DNA of 64,000 nt, taken from positions 1,674,001 through 1,738,000 of the forward strand of contig SMMW01000085.1 of the NCBI GenBank assembly GCA_004794655.1, in the 5' to 3' direction. Position numbers and translations under genes: made by a program. Source of the stretch: Marisa cornuarietis (Eukaryota > Mollusca > Gastropoda > Architaenioglossa > Ampullariidae). The notes under the pieces were generated by a model. That model saw only the letters and a list, made by a program, of their open reading frames with translations, made no database searches and had not been told where the DNA came from. Below are positions 25,801 through 37,000 of the stretch, in pieces. The first letter of the stretch is position 1; every line of letters starts with the position of its first letter.

Positions 25801-27930
25801 CACAAGACGGCCTGGCAACGCTAAGATGTTTTAGGTTACCGCATTTAGCAGGACGTCGCTGTTTTCTAATACTTAACTTACAAATAAGACGGAATAATTT
25901 ACGTAGTTTTATCACATTAGATTTATTTTCAACCTATCTTTTCAGATAATTTTAGTAAATGTTGCGTTACATTTGCGCGGGAAGTTTTAGGCCCCTAATC
26001 ATTTTATTATTCGTCGAGCCATTTTCTGAGTTGCATTTTGAAGTTCCAGTAATGGTTTTTATTGATTAAAAAGAAAAAGACTGCTGAGAATAAGCCGTTA
26101 TCATTTCGGGAAATCACTATTGCGGCTAAGCATCTTTACCCAACCCCCACAAAAATTATGTACACACACGGGTTTTTTCAATTGCTTTGGTTTTTTTTTT
26201 CTTGAGATCTCTTTTTTATTAATTGGCCATTTCTTGTCCTAGCTCTATGCTACTGGTGAAGCACTAGCACTTCCAACTACAGACTGGCACCACCTCTGCG
26301 AGTGTATATTAAAAACAAAAATAAATGAAGGGATGTCATGAGCTAGGGTCCATAGACATTGTAAAAATTTTGTTCAACCGACTGAGCTGAGGTATTCTGC
26401 TTCCATCAACCCAGGCAAGATCAAAGACTGATAAACAGAAGGATCTGCGAGTTGAGAGGTTGAAAAAATTTGGTTGAAGGGTGTAAGAAAAAAAGCAGGT
26501 CATATGTAAACTCTGAAGATCCCTGTTTATTTTGGGGGGGGGGGGAATCCTAATCTCTGAATTGTAGAAATAAAACAACAGCAATATTAAAATCCCTTGC
26601 AGTTATAGCTTAATGGGAAAATGAAAAAGTTGCATTTTATTTTTAGTTTGGTCTGCAACTGATTAAACATGCTAAATTCATGTTATAAATCCATGTTACA
26701 GATTTGTCCCTGACATTGCATTTTCCCAGACGGATTACAGGATGGTCATCCTAAGGGTTAACAGGTTTGACCTTAAAATGAATGGTGCTTATGAGCATTC
26801 ATATCCATACATATATAGGAACACAGATGCCCACTGAATTCAAGCAAAGTGAGTACACTGTAGTGACCACATGATACTTGTAACAAATGGCTGTACCACT
26901 GACTACTGAATCATCTAATTGAGCGGGAACATGGATCACTAGTTGACCCTGCACTGTGTGTCTACTGTGCACATTTGAAGCATTTGTAGAATAACAGCAG
27001 CAACAGTTCACTTATCCTCACAATTAGTGCCCACATCCTCCATTGTGCAGAGTTTTGTAGTTGCCCACCTGATTTTTTTTATTTGTTTTTAGTAAAAAGA
27101 TTTCAGCCTGCTTTGCAGCATTAGGCTGTGCTCAAATACCACAAAAGTACCTGTGTTAGATTTCTTTGCTGCTGTTGATAATGGGGGTGGGAGAGAGTTC
27201 ATCCAGTGATCTCTAAAGGGTAAGGCTTATACACATGCAGACTGGTATTCATATTGAGTTTATAAACCATATCAGCAAGGCTATTCAGCAAAAGTCACAG
27301 CCTGGTTGATAGTACTGATGACACAAACTTACTCATGACAGCTTTTTATAACTAAAATAATTTTGCACAGACTGAATCAAAGGTGGGGCAATATTCCATT
27401 TCATGAAGCATTGTTATCACTTGAACAGTGTTATGATCCTGACTGAAAATGGGCAGATGTACCATACCACATATGGCTGACAAACCTGATGTTAAAAGCT
27501 AATCTGATTTTACTTTAGGGTGCCAGAGAGACATAAGATACCTATGAGGTGTGGATTCTAAGCCCTTTTCGTGCCAGATGTAGCTGTTAAGTCAATAATG
27601 GGTAATTTACACTGGTATCTTGAACCTGTTGAATGTTTTATGCTTTCTTTCTCTTACGAATGGTGTCGATATACAAAACAGGATATCGCCGACTGTATCA
27701 ATCCAGCCCAGTATGGGGTGAAAGGAACTATCCCAAACATAGCAAATCTAAAGAAACACTTAAGAACACAAAAACCTATTGCAGTCACTTGTTCGCAAGA
27801 AAAACAAAATTAGATCCCCCTTAATCTTAAAACGGCAGCTCGCAAATAATCATTTCTCATTTGACGATAAAATTCAAAGGGCAGGTTAGTGAGAATGAAA
27901 ATGTGTTAGCCTCCCTTGGCTGAATAGGGA
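25801..27930. other. Intergenic stretch between SHOC2 and RPL32
   Basis: No supported gene, RNA or clear mobile element. The sequence is AT-rich with homopolymer runs such as poly-G at 26535-26545. The open frames present are short and unrelated to any family I know. It separates two divergently transcribed genes and probably contains regulatory sequence for both. Confidence 0.4.
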
Positions 27931-27931
27931 A

Positions 27932-27975
27932 CTTCCTTTTCCGGTAGCCTTATCTTGCTGGTGGGGAATCTTAGG
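27932..27975 (+). promoter_or_regulatory. Probable RPL32 first exon with 5'TOP tract
   Basis: A pyrimidine tract CTTCCTTTTCC at 27932-27942 is followed by CGGTAGCC and a strong donor, TTAGG|GTATGT, at 27975/27976. An acceptor TTTTCAG at about 28160-28166 lies 12 bases before the RPL32 ATG. Ribosomal protein mRNAs start in such TOP tracts and commonly have a short non-coding first exon, so this fits; the exact start base is inferred. Confidence 0.6.
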
Positions 27976-28178
27976 GTATGTTATTAAAATCATGTCAATC
28001 TCGTGATTTTTCTATTCATTAATTCAATTTTGTAAGTCATATTTGATCGTGTGTAAGTTAAATTTCTCATGGAAGCACTTGATATTTTAAGAGAGTAATC
28101 GATGTCGGTATAAAATGTAAATATGGATACCGATAGACGTTAACTCCATACTCCAATACTTTTCAGACGACCACCACG

Positions 28179-29316
28179 ATGGCTGTGAGACCTCTTACCA
28201 AGCCGGCAATTGTGAAAAAAAGAACAAAGAAGTTTATCCGACATCAGTCGGATAGGTATGATCGAGTTAAGGTATGTAGAATATTTTTCGCAGTTTGGTC
28301 GAAACTTGCTGTTGCTTGTGCAAAGTGCCTGTGCTCACATAAAGTGAAACCATGTAGTAACTTGTAGGTGCTTAATTGTTGCGTTGTGGGAGGAAGGTGC
28401 GGGAGATATTGTGCTATCCAGATCAAACTTTTAAAAACTTTTTCAAGACCGTGATCTGAAAGGTCAAATATAACATTAATAAAATGTGTGTGCAGTCAAA
28501 CTGGCGGAAGCCAAAGGGTATTGACAACAGAGTCAGGCGACGATTCAAGGGCCAGTACCTGATGCCAAACATCGGTTATGGAAGTGATAAAAAATCTCGT
28601 CATGTCTGTCCTGATGGATTCAAGAAATTCCTTGTCCGAAATGTAAAGGTATGTCAAAGGAAGTGTTTCACACAAGTTCATTCAAAACATTTGCTGCTCT
28701 CACAAAGGTAGGGCATGTGTAAGTGGGACAGCAATGGATCTGGTGATTGTGCATTATTGGTGTGCAGTGTTACTGTTGTCGGCAGAACTTTGATATGGGG
28801 TAAGAGGTGATGTCATAGGCCGGTCTATGTTATTTTGTCAGAGGTTTGGGGTAGTGTTAGGTTTAGTTTATTAGGTACATATGGGCAATTTAGTGGAGCA
28901 AGCAGACTACAAATGCTGGGAGCCATTTTTTCTGTGGCCGGTGCGTCTTGCCCCATATCAAAGTTGTACCCTGTTGTCTTCATGGTTTTGTCTCGGCCTC
29001 AGATCTGTTGGCACTGTACAAGATTTAAGAGTGCTTTTTGTTTATGACAGCTGCCATATTTGTTTCTTGTAAGAGTCGTACTGCTACTGATTCTCAAAAG
29101 TTTATCCTGATGAGTTGTTTGCAAGCTAATTTTCATGTTTTTGTGGTCTGTTTACAGGAGCTTGAGGTTCTTCTTATGCAGAACCGTCGCTTTTCAGCAG
29201 AAATTGCCCACTGTGTATCCAGTCGTAAGCGAAAGGCTATTGTTGAGCGTGCACAGCAGCTGTCCATCAAAATCACAAATCCTAATGCTCGCCTCCGCTC
29301 TGAGGAGGATGAATAG
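28179..29316 (+). CDS. RPL32: Ribosomal protein eL32, 134 aa, 3 coding exons
   Basis: Exons 28179-28271, 28496-28648 and 29158-29316 join in phase 0 at both junctions to give 134 residues (human 135). The product is basic and nearly identical to metazoan eL32: [15 protein letters not shown] in exon 1, [18 protein letters not shown] and MPNIGYGS in exon 2, then [24 protein letters not shown] and the acidic tail RLRSEEDE in exon 3. It is a structural protein of the large cytosolic ribosomal subunit. The gene is compact, has a TOP-like leader and an AATAAA 17 bases after the stop. Introns of this gene host H/ACA snoRNAs in some animals; I could not establish one here. Confidence 0.98.
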
Positions 29317-29332
29317 ACATTGGATAAGGCAC

Positions 29333-29338
29333 AATAAA
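29333..29338 (+). terminator. RPL32 polyadenylation signal
   Basis: AATAAA starting 17 bases after the RPL32 stop codon, giving the very short 3'UTR typical of ribosomal protein genes. The cleavage site itself is not visible but would be expected within about 10-30 bases. Confidence 0.8.
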
Positions 29339-29840
29339 ATTTTGGAAAGTACAGGTTATCTTTATTGTGTGAAATGTGAATGAAACTATTGTAATGCTGT
29401 CAACATTAATGTGGACATGCAAATTAGAGGCTGTCACATAAAATTAATAGTGAAATCTTATTTTGGTTTCAGTGTAGCAGTTGCATAATGCTCTAATGCG
29501 ATTTTAGAGGATTTAATACGTCAGTCTCAAAAGTAAACCCATTTATAGCCAGCATCTTCCGCTCCTCCGCAAGTACTTGGTCCTATTGTATGACAAGTGA
29601 TGTCAGGAGCAAGTGTCAGCTAACGAGTGGTTCTTCATGGATCTGCTTTGGGTTGAGTTCATTTCTATATTTGAATCATTTAAGCAAGCTGTTTTACGTC
29701 AATCCCCCTACCCAGGATAACAGTTTGGGAAGCAGATTTAAACTTTAGCTTTGAGATGGCTACTGTTAGCTATTACAGATGCAGTTTTTACTCCAAGTGT
29801 GCAATAAGTTTGTCATACCTCAACAACTGCAGGCTGTGTT

Positions 29841-30178
29841 GTTGTTGTCGGTCACTCAAATGGATACGCCTGCCTCTTGTACAAATGATGCTGTGCGCCG
29901 CAGGTCCTCCAGACTGCCGTGTAGCTTCCTTGATACCGGCGTCTCATCAGTCCAGATGCGGTGTCTGAGGTCTTCGTGCATGGGGCATTCTTGCAGTAGA
30001 TGTTTTGTCTGGCTGTCTGTCTGGCACGGGCATCTGTCCGTCTGGCCGATCCGGAGTTTGGTGTATAGGTGGTGATTGAGACGGTTGTGGCCTGTCCTCA
30101 GTCTGAAAATAATGACCTGTTCGGCCCTTGTGAGCAGGTAGTATGGGTCGTTCTGGTTGAAACGTGGGTGCTGCTGTA
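29841..30178 (-). mobile_element. 5'-truncated LINE with 29-bp target-site duplication
   Basis: The insert is flanked by identical 29-base copies (29812-29840 and 30179-30207, beginning GTCATACCTCAACAACTGC). Read on the minus strand it has one uninterrupted frame of about 108 codons. This frame resembles the C-terminal region of invertebrate LINE ORF2 proteins: RTGHNRLNHHLYTKLRIG, then CPCQT...HLLQECP, then ending EAGVSI and a TGA. A short non-coding end with (CAA)n follows as the 3' tail. Truncation at the 5' end, the tail and the duplication are the hallmarks of target-primed reverse transcription. The intact frame and perfect duplication suggest a fairly recent insertion. Confidence 0.85.
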
Positions 30179-30229
30179 GTCATACCTCAACAACTGCAGG
30201 CTGTGTTTAAGAACTTGGTTCATACAGAC

Positions 30230-30960
30230 CACAATCAGTCTATAGCAAATGAAGGCACCAAATGTTAGCCTGCTGCTTTAGGATGCCTTGAGGCTCCAAT
30301 TTACTGTGTACATACTATTCACTTAGTCATGCCATAAGTCTCACGTGTATGCTGATGATGCATAGCATTTAGCCTTGCTTTTTACCTGCAGGAGGATTGT
30401 CCACAGCAAATAGTCTATATGTCCTTCAAAAATACTTAAAACCAACAGCCTCTGCATATAAACTGTGTGTCATCCTCTATTACCATTACCTTTTCTGGGG
30501 TGACTTTTTTTCCTAGACTGCTGGAAATCTCTGTTATTAATGCAGGTTTAGGAATCTCACATTAATACAGTCTGCAAATCTTCCTTGAGCATTGCAGAAG
30601 AGTTGCACCACTGAAAAGCTTGTATCTGCTTTTGCGCTGTCACAAATGAGTATAGTTGACCTCACTAACCATCGACTAGACAAACTTCAAATGGCTTTGA
30701 AAAATGTTTGTATTGTCTTTTGTTAGTGAAAAGTAGGCTGTTACATTCCACTGGCTGCCAGTCCAAGCTTGCTTAGATTACAAAATTGCCAGTCTTTTTG
30801 GTCTCAGCATATCTATTTCTCTCCCTTACCAATGGCTGGTGTTGCCCTCCTGTGTTACGAGTCAAAAAAGAAATTCATCAGACTCCCTCTTCTGCTCAGT
30901 TCTCATTCTTACACTTTACACATTCATTTTTGTTGTAGTGTCAACCATTTAATGACACTT
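30230..30960 (+). mobile_element. Decayed CR1/Rex-like LINE reverse transcriptase
   Basis: Frames are broken, but the plus strand shows the reverse-transcriptase catalytic block as VYADDA near 30350. Farther on come NHRLDKLQMALKNV near 30670 and the thumb/connection motif FHWLPVQACLDYKIA near 30750-30790, followed by residues similar to the C-termini of CR1-like ORF2 proteins. Many stops and frameshifts show an old copy. The younger LINE at 29841-30178 is inserted close to its 5' side. Confidence 0.65.
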
Positions 30961-32399
30961 GTTCCTTTGTTGTGTGGTTGATTTGAAGTTTTGTCTCTAA
31001 TGGCGAATGTGATCTATAAATTAAATTATTATAAACACTCTTAAAATGGTTCACATTACTCAATAATACCAGAGTTAGATGTAGTTGGTTTCTATGTAGG
31101 GGGAAAAAAAACAATCCCAGAAACTGCTGTTTATTTTGGACATCATTACACAATAATTAGTCTTCAGTCACTGCCATCCATGCTCAAAAGCATATCCAGC
31201 ACTCGCACCCACTCAAATGGAATTCTAACCTAGGAAATTTCATGATGAAAATAATGACAGCATACTATACAAAATAAGTTATAGTTTAAGTAAACTACCT
31301 AAAAGGTAGGAGATACCTTTTAGTTGTCAGATGCATAAACAGGTAGGAAACTCAAAGGAAAGCACCAAAGAAACATGTAAATTGTAAAGCCTGAAGGGGC
31401 CATTGTGCTGTCCCACAATGCAACAGGTGACTCCACTTACCCTTGCATGAAGGATACAAACAACAGAGGGTCTAAAGCAAAGATGAGCTTTGTTTAGTAT
31501 CTTATGTTATAAAAGTGTTGAATGACCTTGTCCTAATTTATGAAAGACCACTCAGAAATTTAGAAGCTGCAATGTAATACAGGGATAATAGTTTTTAAAA
31601 GCACTTTGTATTTGACTAGTTGATCTACATTTTAAGACCCACTCACTTAATTTTTACTGTAATTACTAGTAAATAAAATCAGATATTACATAGAATAACT
31701 TGAATTGTGCAAAATGCTTTTGAAGTAATAGCAACAATTGTTTTAAAAAAACTCCTCGTATATGGTCAAACAGAAACAAGACGGGATTGCAAACAGTGCT
31801 AGTTCACCTCTGTGTCAGCATACAAGTGGTCAAGAAATGACCCAGACAAAATTATGTTGATGTGCATATGCCACTAGCATCCTCTCTCTAAACCAAACAT
31901 ACTTAATTAATGGTCATTTACATACCATGTAGCTGCCTCTTGAAGTGGAAGGCTCTGATCAGTTTAAAACTAAAGTCAACAAAAAAGTAAATTATCCTTA
32001 GATACTATAAACCCAAGCCAAAAGCAGTGACAGTTGCCCTTCAGTTCCCAGCCCCAATCTTTTTTTCCCCCTTTCTTCTATTATTCTATTTACTTTCACT
32101 TTAACAGCAAATTTCAGACCACTCAAAAGCATTTCCATTTAAAAAATGACTTGTTCACAGCATCCCTGTTTGAAAGTGCATAGCTATATTTTTTTATGCT
32201 GATTCATTAGAGATGGATATCGCATTTGAGGGGTTATGTTCATTTTTGAATCCTGTTTTACAATATTCTTGTGTGAGAGGATAAATTAAATTGATGACTG
32301 GTGAGGCAACAAAATAAGAACAATGGCAGTTTTTAAGTTTCTATAAAACTACTGGGCACATTGACCACTGTTACCGCATGAACTTTTTTTTTTTTTTTA
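30961..32399. other. AT-rich stretch without recognised features
   Basis: I see no gene, tRNA or defined repeat here. It lies between transposon debris and the 3' side of the KMT5 gene. Microsatellites are absent apart from short A/T runs. Confidence 0.4.
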
Positions 32400-32820
32400 A
32401 AATTTCGGGTATATTTTGGGGAAGTTTATGGATGCTTGCATGGCCGTGTACCCTAAACCTTAGGAAGGCATCCCATATCCTATTTCTGATCATGCGTTGG
32501 CATGTGAGTTTTCACTCTTGCAGTCTGGCTGTAGGTACGCGATGCCTGTTTGCAAAACCAATCGCCATCACAATTCATTCATTCCACGTGCCATTTACCT
32601 GATTAACTCTACCAGCCGTGATATTGTATTAACCTGAGGTGACCTAAGGTCACCAATTGTATCTACTGTTGCTAGGAATGTGCGTGAGTGTATTCGCTCG
32701 CGTGCGATAGAAATTATGCCAACATGTATGTATTATCTCATCTATATTATGTACATACTGCTAGTATGAGCACTAACTAGAATTGCCCTTCGGAATAAAT
32801 AAAGTTGTATTGTACATTTA
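32400..32820 (+). mobile_element. 3' end of a non-LTR retrotransposon
   Basis: A reading frame around 32535-32635 encodes YAMPVCKTNRHHNSFIPRA and continues to ...RDIVLT before a stop. It resembles the extreme C-terminus of CR1/Rex-type ORF2 proteins (TNR..NSFIP.AI). About 180 bp later the sequence ends CCCTTCGGAATAAATAAAG plus a short TTGTA-type repeat, a tail common to such elements. The copy is 5'-truncated; a poly-T run at 32382-32397 marks the probable left edge. Confidence 0.6.
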
Positions 32821-34041
32821 CTAATTCAGTAAAACCTTGTTATCCAGACTCCTGTTATCTGAATTTCTGCTAAAGCATGATTTTTAAAAAACCCTCTGTC
32901 CCAGCTAATTCTACTATAATGAATGATATTTGCAAAAAAAGTAAAGTTTGGAGAAAAGTGGAACTTTGTGTGTATAGTCAATGTACTCATAGTGGGCATT
33001 TTGAATGCAAATAATGTGTGCACAGTTGGAAGTGGGAACATGATGTGCAGTTAACCAGCAACCTATTTAAAAACTATATCTAACCAGAAAACTATTCTGC
33101 TCACTAACCACTAGCTCATTTGTAGTCCTGCTGAGCACAACACACTGAGCTTGCCTCCACACTGAAAAATTCAGTTATTACTGTCTTGGTCAGGCCATGT
33201 ATTTCATCTATCATGAATCCTAAGATGTGACAGACACCTTTACTTAGGGTCAATAACCTAAACTTTTATTCAGTAGTTTATTATTTGTTCATTGTTATTT
33301 TATATCACATTTATATTACTAATTGATGGATGTGCCAGACACTGCTTCCTCCTATCAGAATATTCATTACCCTAATTACATCTATGCAACATGGTCTTAT
33401 TTCACAAAATTAACTATAGATTCCATTTCTAATCCATGTGAACTATGGACACCCTCTCCTTAAATAATCTAACATATCTACCATCCCATCCTTGCATCCA
33501 ACTTGCTGGTTGCTAAAACATTTTGAGCACATTCCTCTCAATGTATTCAGCTGCAGTTTGGTTACCAGATTTTAAAAAAAGGACCATTTCTATCGTTTGG
33601 CCTCTTTTTCTATCTTTTGCATTCACTCAAGCATTCTTTCAAAAATGTAGATTTTACACACTGAACATGCAATGACACATTAAGTCCTCTCCTTTCTCAT
33701 ACTACACACACCTAACTATTATCTCAAAGGTGCAATAATATAGAAAAAATCCACATGTAACCAGTCTCTCAAATATCACCTGAGTGTAAGCTGACTTCCC
33801 TAGAGAATCTGATCACAGAATGGAAACCATGTCCCAACATAGTGAGCATAGCATATATGCTCATAGGTATTTCTTTTTCAAAATCTTGCTGTTATCACAG
33901 GCGAAAAGTTACCACGCCTTAAAGGTCTTGAAATTCCCTTTGGAACAGAAGCTGCCTCACTAATAATCCAAAGGTTATTTGCCATTTCAAACAGTCTAGC
34001 AGTGAAAACTATAAGGCAGTATGGCTAGTTTTGATCCTTGG
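32821..34041. other. Probable 3'UTR and flank of KMT5
   Basis: No coding signal. The part next to 34041 should be the KMT5 3'UTR on the minus strand. CAGTAAAACCTTGTTATCC at about 32828 resembles the termini of pogo/Tigger-type elements, but no matching opposite end was seen. Confidence 0.4.
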
Positions 34042-37000
34042 TTAAGAAGGATAGTTGGTGTCATGTGGAAGGTATCTCTCTACAGAATTCCCATCAAACC
34101 TCAGTCGCAGCTTCTTGGGTTGCTTCCACTTAAATATAATAGCTGACGATCTACACTGTGACAGCTTTTCCTCTAATATAGGGTCTCTTGGCATACGCAA
34201 AACCATTCTTGGAAACTTGGGTGTAGGGGAGCATGCATCCGAAGATCCCTTTCGCTTAAAATCAGTCTCAACAGTACTTGTTGTCAAATTATTTACAGAG
34301 GACATGTTACCACAAAAAGACAACTGTGGCACTTCATGGGAGGAATAAAGTGGGGATTGTTCCAGCTTGCATGTGACACTCACTTCACTGACAGCACTGT
34401 CTTCATACCCACCTTCAGCTGGTGACAAAATGGGTGCTTCAGGCTCCAACACTGGTGGCTCATGGAAATTATGGTTCGAGTCCAATGCATTGTCTACACA
34501 TGATTTTGACCCCTCTAATCCAGAAGGCTGGCGTAGACGCGGGCTTTGCCTGATGGGAATTCTCTCATTTTTTAGTTTTGTAGAGAACTTGTGTAGCTTG
34601 CCGTTTGCATGCTGACTAAAGTACTGGTCTGATGTTAGCACAGGCTGATGACCCTCAGCCATGAAGAGACTAGGAATAATGGGCTTAATCATGGGGTTTT
34701 CATCAGCAACCTCTGGCACAGTGGTAGCTTCCCCTGGGCATTTGAAATCAAGCATTTTTTCATCCTGAACATGGAGCTCTTTATTGTCACAGTGAGTTTC
34801 TTCCAATTTGCAACAAGAGGTCGGCACACTTTGATGATTCTTTGTATTCAGGACTCTTTGTTGTCGATGTGTCCTTTGTATACATGGTGAAATCTTAGAA
34901 CATGCACCATTTTTATTCTGAGGATGGTCCTCGGAGGTTTCGTTTTTGTCTATGGTACACTTTCCTGTACTGGAAACATAGCTCTCAGGTACAGTATTAT
35001 CAGTGGATATGGGACCTATGCAGCCTTCTGCAGGATGAGGCATTCGATAGTCTAAGACAAGTCTGGGACTAGGTAGGCTCAAGCCCTGTTCAAGGATAAT
35101 TTCTGCATCATAACGTGTTATACCACGACGCTTCAGTTCTGCTGCTGTCAGCAGATGGGCTTGAGACATTATATTGCGAGCTCTGCAATCCCAAGATTCT
35201 GTAAGAAAGCAAGAGCAAAATATTCCCAAATTACATTTTTGACAAGCATATAATAGATGTGGAGAGCGTGTGTAATACATATAAAAAATTGTGGTCAAGC
35301 AAAAAAAAAACAAACCATTTTTAATCAAAAAGGCACTATGAAGTTTTAAAGTGAACTTTAAATAGTACAAAATGCAGTGCTCTAGAAGTTAAAGATTTAT
35401 AAGAAATATTTAAAAATTAGACACAAAATGTTGCATCTGCTGGAAAAAATTAAGTTAAAAAGGGAAATGTACATATGTGTGTGTGTGCACTGGGGAGGGG
35501 TAAATGGCTCATTTAATATTTGGGAAAAAACTTTCAGACCCGTTACTGAAATATTTGCAGAAGTAGTACTTCACACCAGCAAAAAAAAAAAATATCAGTC
35601 ATTACCATTAAGAACATGTGCAAAGATAATATTTACTTCATAATGTAATGTTCAATACACAGATGGATGATGGTAAATTGCAGATACTTTAATGGCACCA
35701 AATGATCCATTTACAAGGAAAGGTCTATCATGCCACAAAGAACAGACCTGTTGCACTCCTTGTAACTCCATTAAACTTTGGTTGCTTTTCTTTAGGTTGT
35801 GTTTTGAGTCGACTAAGACGGTCATCTGTGTCACGAAAACAATACCCTTTGTCCTCTTCCACTGTAACAGACTTCTGCAGCCTAAAGGCACCAGCTTGCC
35901 TTCTGAAAAAGATGATTATTATTCAGTTTTCTCCTTTTAATGGAGTCTAAAAACACAATTTTAGGCAAATTAATGTCAAGTTCAAAAGCTATAAGCTGTG
36001 AAAGGAACAAATTTAAAGTGGATATAGGATTAAACACTGTGGCTACTTGCATAGTCTCTATTATTTAATTTTTGAAACTATACATTTTCTGAGTGCACCA
36101 TTATTAGAAAACATACAGTTGAAGTAGTGCATAGCAAAAGTATAGTTGCACTATAAAAACACTATAAACTTCAGAAAATTACAAATATTTTACTATGATT
36201 AGTAATCAAAAGAATAAAAAAAGATAAATTTTTAAGTAATCTGAACAGTAATAACAGCAATAAGTGCGGAAAGCAAAATAAAAAAATGTCACTTCAACAC
36301 CTGCTAAAGTATTGATGCACACTTTTTTCTCACAGCTGTGCTTATCAGTAGTCTTACCATTTCTTTTGATGGCATCAACGTATATGCATTGTATAACAGT
36401 AACCAATAACTGCAACTAATCTTTGGGAATTTGTTTTCAGAATTTAAGGATTGCATTCAAAATTCTTTGATAGTCTGAAATTGAAGCCCAGTGCTAAATA
36501 TTTTACATACCATACCTCCAGAAACATCTTTTACTGGGTAAAGATCTGGATTTTCTGCTAGCCAGTCTAAAATACCAATTTTTTGTTCTTCCAGCCATTT
36601 TAATGTTTCTTGATCCACATAAAAGTGCATCCATCTGGGTAACATTGCTCAATAAATAAAGATTAGGCTTGTTGGCTTGTATGCAGGTAAGGACTTGAAA
36701 ATGAGTCTTAAGTCACTGGTCTCAAGTGGCAAGTTGACTGTTCAGACCAAACTTGCTCTTGAAACTATTAATATTAATGTTTTTACTATAACTCATATGA
36801 ACAAATCAGACACTTATTTAAGGCTTATCCTTGTATCCTTCTTGCTGGCATTTACTTTTAAAACTGGATTACTAAAAAAAAAAAAAAAAAAAGGTAAAGG
36901 TAAAGGTCATTCTTCTTCTTATTATTCCTTTTCACCCCCAGTGGAGCACAGGGCCGCAACTACACCACGCCATCGAACCCGGTTCTGGGCCTCCCTCCCC

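Noticed and set aside
36516..36634. Tc1-like fragment as a cassette exon of KMT5 (acceptor ACCCAG, donor GGAG|GTATGG, open frame)
   Set aside because: The 119-nt exon would join exon 6 in frame but shift exon 7 out of frame, and the sequence is clearly a transposase remnant.
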